Below are positions 34,301 to 45,884 of a stretch of DNA of 64,000 bases, piece by piece. This DNA is from Sphaerolaimus hirsutus (taxonomy: Eukaryota > Nematoda > Chromadorea > Monhysterida > Sphaerolaimidae), in contig OZ038459.1 in the NCBI GenBank assembly GCA_964036195.1, positions 23,061,206-23,125,205 of the forward strand, in the 5' to 3' direction. The notes under the pieces were generated by a model. It was not told the DNA's origin. It searched no databases and was given only the letters and a program-made list of their open reading frames with translations. Both the position numbers and the translations under genes were made by a program. The stretch's first letter is position 1. Each line of letters begins with the position of its first letter.

Positions 34301-37300
34301 ATTAAAAATGTTGTGCTTTTTGCTGTTTTGTATGTATATTTACATACATATACAGCGTTCCGTGGCGCCATTCCGCCACTATGTAGCTAAAATTTTAGGG
34401 GGGGGCTGAGCCCCCCCCCCCCCTCGCCGGGCTCCGTAAAGAAGCAGCCCCCCCCGCTCAAAAATCCTGGATACGTCCCTGTACCTACAACTTCCAAATA
34501 CTTTCAAAAAACACTTCTAACTTTTTTCCACAGACTATTTGTGCGTGTCGACGACTCATTACTTCAGAGACCCACCTATAAAACAATGATCGATTTGTTC
34601 AAGGAATATAAGGAAAATACTGATGTAAATGACCAGTCGCCGCAATTGCAAACGAAAATTGATGCATTTCTTGATGCTGTTTTGGATACAAAAGTCATGA
34701 AAATTCTGAGGGATTTTCTTAAAAAGCAGGGTGTGTTGTGATTTACCGGGGTGATTTTTAAACGGGAAATGTTTTTCGAAATGTGTTTATACACACTAGT
34801 TTTGAAAAACCTGTTTCAATGCTTGTTTAAAAAAATTCGTTTAAAAAACCCTGTCCATCCATAAATAGTAAAAAACTGTTGAGAATTTGAGATTTCGTTT
34901 TTTTCAAAATGTTCAGAACAGTTTTCAAAATTTCTGCTGTAAACTAGTGGTCCAGTAGTTTTTACAAACATTTATAGTTCGCAATTCAGTAACTCCACAG
35001 AAGTCTTATTATGATATTGAATCTGAACAAAAAATAAAAATCGGCACGTAATTTTCCGTATTTTAAGTTTAAGCCCAAAAATAATCTTGGGAGATATTGG
35101 AAGTGGGAGATCCCAAAGTCAACCACAAAAAGCTTCTATTAAAAATTTGACCCATAACATAAATCTTAACACCCCATCATTACTTAAAATCTGAAATATA
35201 TACCGCGGGCACTACACTTTTTCAGATTACAGTTTTGCATCCACAGAGAAAGCATTTCGCAGTCACCTGAAATCTTTGTGGTTTGCACCATATTCAAGAT
35301 CAAAGGGCGTTCCCGGGACATCTGGATTTGAACACACATTTGTTGGTACGTTTTTTCGATGAAAAATGCGTGAATTGTATACTGGATGCCGCACCGCACA
35401 CTGAAATTTTGCGTTCAGCGTTCGAACGTTTTCGCACGCTGAACTACAAACGCTGAAATCAAAATCTAACGAACACAGCGTTTTTAAAGCGTAAAAGTTC
35501 GGAATTTGCAGTATTTCGCGTAATTTGCATGCGAGCTGCGTTTTTTGCGCATTAAAAACGTTCTGTTCTTTAGATTTTGATTTCAGCGTTTGTAGTTCAG
35601 CGTGCAAAAACGTTCGAACGCTGAACGCAAAATTTCAGTGTGCGGTGCGCCAATGACGGCTCAAAAATATATCTACAATATCCCGTCTGAATGAAAATTT
35701 GGGGAAAAGTTTTAAACCCCCAACAGTTTCGGTTTCTCATGACAAATTGCTTACTCTATGGTTGAATTTGCTACACATTGTTCACACAACACAAAACGTG
35801 TTTTTGTATTTAGGGTTCAAACGGGATCCCGATCCCGATCCCGGATCCCGTGAAATTCCGGGATTTAGCAGTCCCGATCCCGATCCCGATCCCGAAACAC
35901 CAATCCCGATCCCGATCCCGAAATCCAAAAATACCAATCCCGATCCCGATCCCGAAAACTTTCAAATTCCGATCCCGATCCCGAGAATCTCCCAAGTCCG
36001 GGATCCCGATCCCGGAAAAAATAGTGGAAATTATAAAAAGTGAAAAAATGACATTTTTGCGTGCAAAAATGTAATTGCAAACCCCCAGCGTCCATTTTAC
36101 ATCACTTTTCTGGCATCCAACAGTGTTTTGACACCTTTATGAACAACTGTGAATGCCAAAACAGTGACGAAAATCTCTATCCCTAGACCCCAATCCCGAT
36201 CCCGAAAAAATGCCAATCCCGATCCCGATCCCGTGACCCCAATCCCGGCCAATCCCGATCCCGATCCCGAAATCTCAAAATACCAATCCCGATCCCGATC
36301 CCGATCCCGGAACCCCAATCCCGATCCCGATCCCGAAATCTCAAAAAGTGAATCCCGATCCCGATCCCGAAAAGTCAATCCCGTTTGAACCCTATTTGTA
36401 TTGCGTTCAGCCCACTCAGCAGGGGTTTTGTAGATTTGGACCCCCGCGGGATAGATAGCTGAAAAAAAATTTTGGGGAGGGGGTTTAATATATAGGCTTT
36501 TCCGAGGTATAGAAGGAAGAAAAAGGGGAAAAATCGCTAAAAGTAGGAGAAAAACAGCTAAAAATAGATATATAAGTACATATAGTACAAAAAATAGCCG
36601 GAAATAGGCAATACGGAACATGAATTAGAATTTTGAAGGTAAAAAAAACTATAAAAAGGTATGAAAATTTGCGATTTTGAGCGAAAATTTGGGCAAAATT
36701 TCTTTAAAATCGCCGCAGATAGATAGATAGCTGGCCGATTGGGGGGGGGGGGGTTTAGGGGCTAGTAGCCCAAAATTTTGCCTCCGGGATAGATAGATAG
36801 CTGGCGGATTTGGGGGGTTGGGGGTAACCCCCCCCCCTACTTAACCCCTGCCACTCAGTATAAACTCAAATGATTCATTGTTACACGATTTGAGAGCAGT
36901 TAGATAAAAATAGTTATGTCTAGGGTGTCAAAAAAGAATTTTTTACGGAAAACGGAAATGGAAAAAAAATTTCAGCGGCCGGAAAACGGAACAGAAAACG
37001 GAAAAAAATTTGCACTAGGCGGAAAACGGAAACGGAAAAAAAATTTCAGTGGCCGGAAAACGGAAAAATGGGCCGGAAAAACGGAAACGGAAAAATGAAA
37101 TTTGCATGGAAATGGCAAAATTTGCTGAAATTTTGCCAGAAAACAGATAAAATTTGCTGGAATTTTGCTGGAAGTGAAAATTTTTTGCTGGGAACAGTAA
37201 AAAATTACGTAATTGACAATCTGCATGAATTTTTTCCCAGTTTGGCTGGAACAGAAAACAGAAAGTTGAGCCAAAAAAGGTAAAATGAGGCGGAAAAACA

Positions 37301-40288
37301 GAAAATTGAGGCAGAAAACGGAAAAAAGGCAGAAAAACTGGAAATTGAGCCAGAAAACGGAAAAAGGCGGAAAAACTGAAAATTTAGCTGGAAAACGGAA
37401 AATGAACCGGAAAAACGGAAATGGAAAAAAGTGGCCGGAAAACGGAAGGGAAAACGGAAAAAAAGATTCAGCAGCCGGAAAACGGAACGGAAACAGAAAA
37501 AATTTGCCTGCAGAAAACAGAAATGGAAAACAGAAATTTGACATTCTAGTTATGTCTACTATTTATTTTAATTTCATTGACAAGTTTCCATTCGTTACAT
37601 ATTTAGTCAATATTTTCATTCTGATACTTTGGTGCACCGCACACTCAAAATTTTCAAGGGCGGTTCGAACGTTTTTGAGTTCCGCCAAGGCAGAACTCCA
37701 AGGGTGGTTCGAACATTTTTATTTAGGAAAAATGTGTCATTTTTAGGACATTCGGATGAAATTCACATGAATCCTGATGAATTCACACAGTTTTTGTCCA
37801 TTTGCATATCATAACAAAACGTTTCAAAAACATTGGGACACTTTCAATTCCACCCTTGACTTAAGAGATACGCCCTTTAGAGAAGGTTGTTATGAGAAGC
37901 ACATCTTATTTATCTTACCAAATATATTTGTGAAAAAAATTTTATAGGTAGATGTAGGCTTTGTCTTCAAAAATGAATAGAGAAATTTTTTAATAATACC
38001 CACTTGTTTAAAAGATATTGAAGTTCACCGTGTGGCATATTTGTGTAAACCGAAACTGAATTCCACCCTCTAGAAAGTGTCCCAATGTTTTCTTGCCTAG
38101 ATGGCGCACTGCACACTCAAAATTGTCAAGGGCGGTTCGGACGTTTTTGAGTTCCACCAAGGCAGAATTCCAAGGGCGGTTCAGACATTTTGCACTTTCC
38201 TACCTGTCTGAAAAAGTTCCACCCATGCACAATCCGGGGCAATTCCGCCATCGTGCAAAGTGTTCGAACGTTTCATGTGCGGAATTGAAATTGGGGGCAC
38301 TTTGAACGTTTTTGGATTCCGCCCCCATTTTTAATTCCGCCCTTTTGAATTCCACCCTTGAAAAAGTGTTCGAACTGCAACTGAAAATTTGAGTGTGCCG
38401 TGCAACATTCGCTTGGATCAGTGCCAAATTTTTGTTATGCACAAATTTCATTATGTGCATTTAGGATCACTAGCAAGCTTTATTGAACTGTTTCATCCCG
38501 GAGAATTGCATAAAAACACTTTTCCACATTAATTTTGTTCCATGCATTACAATAATTCAAAATTAATCTAAAAATTATACCCATTTTTCAGGTGAAAACG
38601 ATGATGGCAAACTGAAAGGCATGCATAATTGGGTGAGGTTTTACCTGCTTGAGAAGGACCAGGGGGCAGATTATGCTGGATACACCAAAGAGAGAGATGT
38701 GAGTGTGTGAGGAACTTTTTTATCATTTTTTATTGAGGTATGAGTTGTGAAAATCGTGGTCAAGGACGTATCCAGGGGGGGGGGCGGGGGGGGCTGCAGC
38801 TCCCCCCCCCCCGTTCCCAGGGTGAGACCCGAAAAGTTCAGCAAAATGCCACTTTCACTAGAAATTTTAGAACACAAGAACATATTTGTAAAAATTTTGC
38901 GCGCAAGCGCGCAATTTTCCTCCACACAGAAGGTATGTTCTGCAGAGCGTTCCCTATATAGGCAAATCCGTCACAATTCCCTAATTTTCTGCCCGTCGCT
39001 GTGTAATTTATACATATTTACCTACTACAGCACGGCACTTTTTGGCGCTAGCGCCAACGCCAATGGAGCCATGGCGCGGCGTCTACGAATGGCGCCAGCA
39101 CCATTGCGCCATCCGATCACTCCGTAGGGGAAATTTTAGGGGGGGGGGGGTTGAGCCCCCCCGTTCGCGAGGCTCCGTAAACAAACAGCCCCCCCCCCGT
39201 TCAAAAATCCTGGATACGTCCCTGATCGTGTTGTATTTGTTTCGGATTGGATTTTAGTATAGTTTTACGCCAGTATCACATGAATTGGCTTTCAGAGATA
39301 TTCTAGATCAGTGGAGAAACTACTTCAAAATGTGACAATATTCAAAGAAACTCTCCGGAACACAGGGGTATCTTGAATTTTGACCCTCCGAGTGGTTGGA
39401 TAGATAGCTGTGCGACTTTCGAGATAGATAGAAAGCTGGAAAAAATTTGGGGGGGGGGGGTTGTGGTGGTTCGATATATAGGCTATTTCAGGGTGTAGAA
39501 GGAAGAAAATGGGTAAAAGGGAAAAATCGCTAAAAGTAGGTGTAAAACAGCCCAAAATTGGTATACAAGAGCATATAGTACTAAAAATAGCTGAAAATAG
39601 GTAAATAGGAACAACAACTAGTATTTTGGAGGTGAAAATCTATAAAAAGGTATGAAAAATAGCGATTTTGAGTGAATATTGGGGTATAGTTTCTCAAAAA
39701 TCGCTCCAGATAGGTAGATAGCTGAGCGATTTGGGGGGGGGGGGGTTAGGCAGTAGTAGCCCGGGATAGATAGATAGCTGAGCAGCCTCCAGGATAGATA
39801 GATAGCTGGGCGGTTTGGGGGGACCCCCCCCCCCCAATCCCCCATTCGATAGCCCTACCTGAACAACTTTTTAATCATTCAAATATTTATGCTCATATTT
39901 ATTTCCCCACCACCACAAATCACTACCAATTTTACAGCACATACTATCCATCAAATATCGACACCACTCACAATGGAAATCTTCCAGTATGTTCATCAGA
40001 ACCAGTCCAGAACTGGAAATGGCAATATACACACTTTGCTTCACATTGAGAGAGGGCAAAAATCAGTGTCATTTTGAGTTGCCAGACTGCACTCAAGTGC
40101 ACACCACAACTTATGAGCAAAAGTATAAACAACAAACTATGATTGGCACGGCTTACCCTGATTCTAAAGGCTCAAAACAATGTCTTTTGTACAGTAATAA
40201 TAGAATGGGTGATACTGATGGTGCTGTTACCGTCGGTGTTCCTGTTATTTTTGCATTCTTTTTGGCAATATTTGCATTGATGTTTTAA
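31397..40288 (+). CDS. EndoU-type poly(U)-specific endoribonuclease, secreted or membrane-anchored, 5 exons, 326 residues
   Basis: Exons: 31397-31602, 34534-34730, 35226-35345, 38592-38698, 39938-40288. They sum to 981 nt with all phases matching. The start ATG opens a hydrophobic signal peptide (residues 1 to about 23, MQSFFKKISFLPFF...). The XendoU domain follows: LFVRVDDSLLQRPTY (about 70-84), a helix with VMKILRDFLKKQG, the first catalytic His in SGFEHTFVG (His171), the second in GMHNWVRFYL (His186), and the conserved Lys before SSMFIRTSPELE (about 224) with LYTLCF-like IYTLCF. EndoU enzymes cleave single-stranded RNA at uridylates, usually Mn-dependent, leaving 2',3'-cyclic phosphates. 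The last 20 residues (VTVGVPVIFAFFLAIFALMF) are strongly hydrophobic and end the protein, suggesting a GPI-anchor signal or tail anchor. Introns 1, 3 and 4 are 1.2-3.3 kb and repeat-filled. Confidence 0.92.
31636..32060. repeat. CGGGAT-array hAT-like element, copy 2, EndoU intron 1
   Basis: 8-bp target duplication gtgtcatg at 31628-31635 and 32061-32068, perfect. Same termini and centre as copy 1, in inverted orientation, with shorter hexamer arrays. Confidence 0.95.
32345..34017. repeat. TATACTCGGCGGACAGCACAC MITE, split by a foldback element
   Basis: The left part (tgtacgcggcggacatcacaca) ends at 32366 and the right part resumes at 33844 (gtatgaaaaactaccataac), ending ctgtccgccgagtata. The two parts join to the same sequence as the intact copy at 44811. 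Confidence 0.82.
32369..33841. mobile_element. Foldback element with TIR AACACCTTCCCGATCAAGTC, 1.47 kb
   Basis: Terminal repeats at 32369 and 33841, TA on both sides. Nested symmetric blocks follow: 'ccaccacatg / catgtggtgg', an almost perfect inner hairpin at 32935-33300, and 'cctctatagtgagtcgccg'. Related to 23774-25868 and 41929-42217. Confidence 0.85.
34121..34481. repeat. hAT-like element CAGGGACGTATCCAGG, copy 2, EndoU intron 1
   Basis: Perfect 8-bp target duplication tacctaca (34113-34120 and 34482-34489). Inverted G/C tracts and a 'gcgcgcaagcgcgc' motif typical of the family. Confidence 0.93.
35389..35651. repeat. Near-perfect 263-bp palindrome, EndoU intron 3
   Basis: Arms start gccgcaccgcacactgaaat and its complement. 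Each arm contains gcgttcagcgttcgaacg and 'tcagcgtttgtagttcagcg', around a short centre near 35510-35530. A longer relative with GGCGGTTCGAACGTTTTTGAG units is at 37631-38404. Confidence 0.85.
35811..36394. repeat. CGGGAT-array hAT-like element, copy 3, EndoU intron 3
   Basis: 8-bp target duplication tttgtatt at 35803-35810 and 36395-36402. It has the longest arrays in the window (up to four uninterrupted CGATCC hexamers per block, many blocks on each arm). Confidence 0.95.
36410..36850. repeat. GATAGATAGCTG element fragment
   Basis: Contains ccgcgggatagatagctgaa, G tracts, 'tagaaggaagaaaa' and 'gggggtaaccccc'. A relative of the complete copy at 61661-62183. Confidence 0.6.
36921..37548. repeat. 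AAACGG-array hAT-like element, copy 1, EndoU intron 3
   Basis: Ends tagggtgtcaaaaaa and atttgacattcta, with target duplication gttatgtc (36913-36920 and 37549-37556). The arms are arrays of CGGAAAA and AAACGGAA. Confidence 0.93.
37631..38404. repeat. GCACCGCACACT element with GGCGGTTCGAACGTTTT units
   Basis: Left tgcaccgcacactcaaaatt and right ttgagtgtgccgtgca. Units of 'aagggcggttcgaacgtttttgagttccgcc' occur at both ends, with a second left-type end at 38102. A relative of the palindrome at 35389. Confidence 0.7.
38761..39224. repeat. hAT-like element CAAGGACGTATCCAGG, copy 3, EndoU intron 4
   Basis: Flanks atcgtggt and atcgtgtt differ at one base. G10/C10-type inverted tracts and a central GGCGCTAGCGCC array. 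Confidence 0.9.
39363..39862. repeat. CAGGGGTATCTTGAATTTTG element, EndoU intron 4
   Basis: Same left end and internal order (gatagatagctg, G tract, 'tagaaggaagaaaa', a second G tract, C tract) as 61661-62183. The right end is less well kept and no duplication is evident. Confidence 0.75.
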
Positions 40289-40604
40289 GATTGATAGAGT
40301 TGTTATACTCTGGTGATTTGTTGCTGTGCACATTGCTTTTTATGTGTCCATGTTGGCAGCATGCCAACCATAACTCATGCATGTAACTTTTGACAGGAAT
40401 TTGCAAGTGACAAGAATTTGTTGTTGTTTGAATGTAAGCATGAAAAATTTTTACAACCATGATTTTTTTGTATTACTTTACAGGAGTCACATGCATGACT
40501 TATGGTTGGCTCACTGCCAACATGAAGACATAAATTACTGTGCATGAGGTATGGAATCAGCGGATTATATAATAGCGGCATTTGTTTCATTGTTGTATTC
40601 TACA

Positions 40605-41181
40605 TAGGGTGTCAAAAAAAAATTTCTACGGAAAACGGAAACGGAAACGGAAAAAAATTTTCAGCGGCCGGAAAACGGAACGGAAAACGGAAAAAAATTT
40701 GCACTTGGCGGAAAACGGAAACGGAAACGGAAAAAATTTTCCAGCGGCCGGAAAACGGAAAAAGAGACTGGAAAAACGGAAACGGAAAAATCAAATTAGC
40801 ACGGAAATAGAAAAACTTGCTGAAATTTTGCCGTAAAATGGATAAAATTTGCTGAAATTTTGCTGGAAGTGGAAAAAATTTGCAGTAATTTTGCTGGAAA
40901 CAGAAAATTTTTCACATCATTGACAATCTGCATGAATTTTTACCAGTTTGGCTGATCAGAAAACAGAAAGTTGGGCCAGAAAAAGGTGACGCGGACAGGA
41001 CAGGTGATGCGGACAATGGAAAAAAAGGCGGAAAAACTGGAAATTGAGGCGGAAAATGGAAAAAAGGCGGAAAAACTGAAAATTTAGCCGGAAAACGGAA
41101 AATGAGCCGGAAAAACGGAAACGGAAAAAAAAGTTGCCGGAAAACGGAACGGAAAACGGAAAACGGAAATTTGACACCCTA
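40605..41181. repeat. AAACGG-array hAT-like element, copy 2
   Basis: Target duplication attctaca (40597-40604 and 41182-41189), perfect. Ends tagggtgtcaaaaaa and ttgacaccctA; arms made of ACGGAAAACGG. Confidence 0.95.
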
Positions 41182-41189
41182 ATTCTACA

Positions 41190-41724
41190 TGCCAGTTTCT
41201 TTGTGTTCATGCTTATTTATGTGATAGCAGATTGCCTTGAATAATTTTCCCATGTTCTGGAGCTGGCTGTCAGCTCTGAGATAAACAGGATATCACCACA
41301 CAATAAACAATGTGACAGTTAAATACAAAAATAGAAATTATACCAAAGTGTTTACTGAAATTACTTGTGAATTTTATCGATGTTTTTCAGAAAGTCACCC
41401 TTTGAGTGGTTCTTTCCAATGTATTTAGTCAAACCATAGTGTGAAATAAATATCACTTATAGTTATTCAAGGTAACATGCTGTTTGTGGGGCATAGATTC
41501 TACATTTCTGTGATGGCTGCTTTTTGTTTACACACATGCATATTTACATATCTTGAAAAAGTGAATCTTGAGCAAAATAATTCTAGTTGTTCATATTTTT
41601 CTCAATAGCTTGGTGGCATTACATTGAATAGCGTTGTTTTGTTTTCTTGTGTTTTTCACATCCATTGACAATTATCCAATGACTGTGTCGTCAAATGCTA
41701 ACCGAATATAAATATGGATCGAGA
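41190..41724. other. Gene-free stretch
   Basis: AT-rich sequence downstream of EndoU. AATAAA-like motifs occur near 41303 and 41446 but are too far from the stop to call a poly(A) site. Confidence 0.4.
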
Positions 41725-42445
41725 TACCGTACTTCCTCGAAATACCCCCCCCCCCTCGTTTGACCCCCCCTCTCGAGACCACTATGAAACAATCACAATC
41801 GAAATACCCCCCCAAATTGAGTGTAAAGGGAACGTACATGACAATAACTGTAGTTTGTGTTCAGTGTACTGCAGAACACACGTTAAAACAATGTCGGTGT
41901 CACGTTAGAACAGTGTACATACCATCTAAACACCTTCCCGGTCACGTCCGGCACCCTATTTTTGATCTTACTTGTGACACCATATCTCCAGTTCTAGGGC
42001 GCGCCAGTAGCTGAAACTTGGGGTAGGTATTGGTGCAACCCCCCTCTACTTCGCATGAATTTGGGGGGTCGCCGCGACCCCCCAAATTCATGCGAAGTAG
42101 AGGGGGGTTGCGCCAATATCTCCCCCAAGTTTCAGCCTCTGGGGCGCCCTAGAACTGGGGATAGGATGTAAGAAGTAAAATAAAAAAATAGGTGCCGGAC
42201 GTGACCGGGTAGGTGTTTACATACTAATATTAGTCTACAGAACCTTATAAATGGCGGTTTTTGTTGCATTTTTCGACGTCTGCATACGTTTCAGACGACA
42301 ATTTCGTACTCGGTTTTCAAAAAATTTCTTGTGAAATAATAACCCCCCCTCGAAATACCCCCCCCCCCTCGTTTAACCCCCCCCCCCCTCTCGGGACCAC
42401 TATGAAACAATCACCCCCCGGGGGGTATTTCGAGGAAATACGGTA
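41725..42445. repeat. TACCGTATT-family element with a nested foldback element
   Basis: Ends taccgtacttcctcgaaata and its inverse ending at 42445. Inside, at 41929-42217, lies a 289-bp AACACCTTCCCGGTCACGTC foldback element flanked by TA. Its centre (42050-42110) is a perfect palindrome around ggggtcgccgcgacccc. Confidence 0.85.
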
Positions 42446-43359
42446 TTGTTAAAAAAACTCTTTATCGTTTAAAATTCATCAGCATTGAAGTTACCTATCG
42501 TTGTTGATGTGCCATGTTTAGATCATTGCACAAATACTTTATTTGTGTATATCTTAGGTGTGCACACTTGACAATGAAATCTACACGTTAGACCCAAACA
42601 ATTTACCATACACTCCAGGAAAAATGTCTTTAGCCTCCTGAACAGGAACAAAAAAATTCAATGTGTCCCCTGCTAACGTGCGACCTGTGTTGGGTTGGGA
42701 TATACATGGGATGAATTCTTGTAGACTACGGTGCCTTTATGCCACATGTCGATTATATGTGGCTGCTCATTTGACAGCCATTTAAAGTCAAATTTCCGGT
42801 GGAAAAATGTCTTTAGCTTTTTTTGTGAAAACGTTTTTAACAAAGGAAAAAAATATGTTAAAACGATGAAAAGGGCTGTGATGTGACGTGAAAAACACAA
42901 TGCACTGCTCAAACATTCATCTACTCGCGAATTTTTATTCAAAAAGGTATACATGGTTGACTTGATACTCTGCACTCACTGTGATTTTGCATCATGTTCG
43001 CACTCGTCTACAGTCGGTTGGCAGACAAATATTGACCTGGCATGGTGCATATTTTTGAATTAATGAACAAAGCAAAATTTTGGCATCATGCCAGCGCATG
43101 GCCGCGCGCATTTAGCGAAATGTAAAAAAGCAAAAAAATCACAGAAGGCGTTGCATTCATGGCTGACAAAATATTGACTATATACGCAGCAGAGAGGCCA
43201 TGTTTCTACTGTGGGGGGTTGACATAATGACCCCCTCTATGTCAGAGTTCCACCCCTCGGTGACCCATATTTAATGTTTGGTTCGCGATTGAGCCAAAAA
43301 AATCAAAGGGCTTAAGACATTTTTCCTGGAGTGTATTTGACAACCAATGAATAAAGCAT

Positions 43360-43666
43360 TACCGTATTTCCTCGAATTTCCCCCCGGGGGTGTTATTTTT
43401 TCAGAGTGGAAATTTTGAGCGGGTTAAACAAGGGGGAAGTTATTATTTTGCCAGAAATTTTTTTAAATCCCAGTACAAAATTGTTGCTTGAAACGTACGC
43501 AGACGTCGAAAAATGCAACAAAAACCGCCATGTATAAGACTCTATAGACTTGTTTCAGTACGTTCCTTATACACTCAATATTTTTTTTTGGGGGGGGGGT
43601 ATTTCGAGGGGGAGTTATAAATTCATAGTGCCCATTTTGATCGGGGTATTTCGAGGAAATACGGTA
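43360..43666. repeat. TACCGTATT-family element
   Basis: Ends taccgtatttcctcgaattt and tttcgaggaaatacggta. Carries the 'cgtacgcagacgtcgaaaaatgcaaca' segment shared with 11720 and 42265 and with the left edge of the window. Confidence 0.82.
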
Positions 43667-43904
43667 GGTATATCCCTGATATTTACATCGACAGGGTTTT
43701 TGCGTTTCATAAATGTTGTTTTTGTATAAATTAATTATGGACACGAAAATGTCCATCAATGAATCGATTCATGAAAATACCGACGGAATAAAATTTTTTT
43801 CGCTATTGTTTTTCTGGTACTTTTTCCACCACTAAATGCAATACCTTTTAGATTTATACACTACCAAAATCATGTACCAATTTTATCGACTTGGATTAAT
43901 GATG

Positions 43905-44125
43905 TAAAGCCACCAGGGCACCGGTGACCCGGCTCTGGGCACCAAAGGGTTACAATTTTCAGACATGCCCTGCCGGTGCCAGTGCCATTTTTTTCCGTAT
44001 AGTACCGGTGTCGGTGCGGTGCCTTTCGGTGCTAGCACCGCCCACCGGCGACCTGTGTGTGCCCTTCGGTGCCGGTGCGATTTTTCTGACATGGTGCCGG
44101 TGCGGTGCCCTTTTTTGTTGGTGCC
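43905..44125. repeat. GGTGCCGGTGC-array element
   Basis: Hexamer-like units GGTGCC, GGTGCG and CACCGG in both orientations across the stretch. Ends are not resolved; the next element (44140) starts 15 bp later. Confidence 0.6.
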
Positions 44126-44139
44126 AGGTGTCATATTAC

Positions 44140-44747
44140 CAGAGTTGTTAAAAGGTACGTACGTTTACTCGAAAAATACGCGTACGCGAGTACGCGGTAA
44201 ATACATTTACATATACTTTTCAAAAAAATACCGTACGCACTTGTACGCGTACACTTTCAAAGCGTACGCGTACGGAAAATGTATTTATGAAGATTCAATG
44301 TGGGACATATTTATAGAGTAACTACACTGCTATGTATTCACAGAAGTGGTTCCATTGAATATTTTAGATATGTGGGGGTAGTGCCTTTAAAAATTTCAAA
44401 ATTCGCAACCAAATCGAAATGGTTGTGGAGACAATGGATGTGGTAAACGAGTCGGGAGAACGATGATTTTTATCTCCTAGAAAAAAGAGACCTTGAAAAC
44501 TATATAATCTGTCATTTGCTTATAGAAAAACATACGTTGTGTTGTACACGTATGAAAAAGTGCCCACTTTTACACATTCTATGAAGAAAAGTAGTCGTTT
44601 CAACACTCACAAAAAAAGTACCCACATTTACGCGTGCATACGAGTAAAAAAAAAGTATTTTACGTTTTCTATACTTTGTGGTGAGTAAAAAAAATACTTT
44701 ACGTTTACATATACTTTTAAAAAAGTTCAGTAATTCTAACAACTCTG
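44140..44747. repeat. CAGAGTTGTTAAAA hAT-like element with TACGCG/TTTACG array
   Basis: Perfect target duplication catattac (44132-44139 and 44748-44755). Both arms carry tacgcg, tactcg, gtacgtttac units. Confidence 0.92.
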
Positions 44748-44810
44748 CATATTACCCCGTACCTTAAACACAACTAAATAATTTCGATTCCTACCACTGA
44801 CACTCTGAGG

Positions 44811-45005
44811 TATACTCGGCGGACAGCACACCTAGTATGAAAACCTGCCATAATTTATTGAATAAAATCTTGTGATACATTTCATCATTAATTATTCCAT
44901 AATAAAAACGAAATATTATGATTAAAAAAACTGCATAATTTTTGGTTCATTATTCAGATGGGTTATGGTAGGTTTTCATACTAAGTGTGATGTCTGCCGC
45001 GTATA
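44811..45005. repeat. TATACTCGGCGGACAGCACAC MITE, intact
   Basis: A 195-bp element with inverted ends tatactcggcggacagcaca and gtctgccgcgtata. It serves as the reference for the split copy at 32345-34017. Confidence 0.85.
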
Positions 45006-45024
45006 TCCAAAAATGCCTCTTCAT

Positions 45025-45257
45025 TGGGCCCACACACACTAGTTGACATCGCAAATTCGCGTCAACTCAGTGTCAATTGAATAAAACAAGAAGTTTGTAA
45101 AAAGCATCACACGTAACAGGAACAATGAAAATGAAGTGTCATGATGTAAAATTGACTATGCTCTATCAGATAGATAAGTTGAAATCACAGTATCACTTAA
45201 ATTCAGTTGACATTTAGTTGACATGAATTCAGTTGACATCCAGTGTGTGGGGGCCCA
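45025..45257. repeat. TTGACATC-ended MITE
   Basis: Almost identical over 230 bp to 58634-58865, so one of the two moved recently. Ends tgggcccacacacactagtt and cagtgtgtgggggccca. Confidence 0.88.
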
Positions 45258-45884
45258 TTTTTTACCAATGATTACCACAGAGCCATCTGTTTGAGGTTGG
45301 CGCCATAAAATGGCTTTATCGTTGTGCTGATCTGACTGAACGCTGCACAAAAATGTTACCGTATTTTGATGAATATAGTCACGTGAAAGAATATGCGCAA
45401 ATTCATCTGAATGAGAGGCGAAAGCTGTGTAATGTGACGATATATTTACCTAAGATTTTTCAAATGTATTTTTTGGGCTTTTTTATTCAGACGGAATGTG
45501 GTAGATTTCTACGATAAATACTGATAAACGCAAGAATACAATCAACAACCCATAAAATGTGACGGAATTGTAAGTTGGTGGCAAAATATTTCATTTGTAA
45601 TGATTTATGGACCTATTCCAGGTATTTCAATGCTGTCCATTCCGTTTTTTATTTATTTTTCACTGCTCGTCACTTTTTGTTGATCCGCCCCACGTAATAA
45701 AGTGTATGGCACCGTGCCAACGTGTGAAATTACACGTTGGCAGTGTGCCGAAATTTTGGCACTTAAAAAGTGTGCAAAAATAAGTGACCACGCAAAAGTC
45801 TGCGTGACAAAACCCACCTTCCATTTTCTCACACCAAAACAAATTCCTTGTAATATTCACAGGGTAAACTTATCGAAATTTACG

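Noticed and set aside
36972..37544. 190-codon minus-strand frame rich in Phe and Pro
   Set aside because: It lies wholly inside the AAACGG-array element and is the array read on the other strand.
36921..37548. Regularly repeated units suggesting a CRISPR array
   Set aside because: The unit is 6-8 bp with no unique spacers of constant length, in a eukaryotic intron, bounded by terminal repeats and a target duplication.
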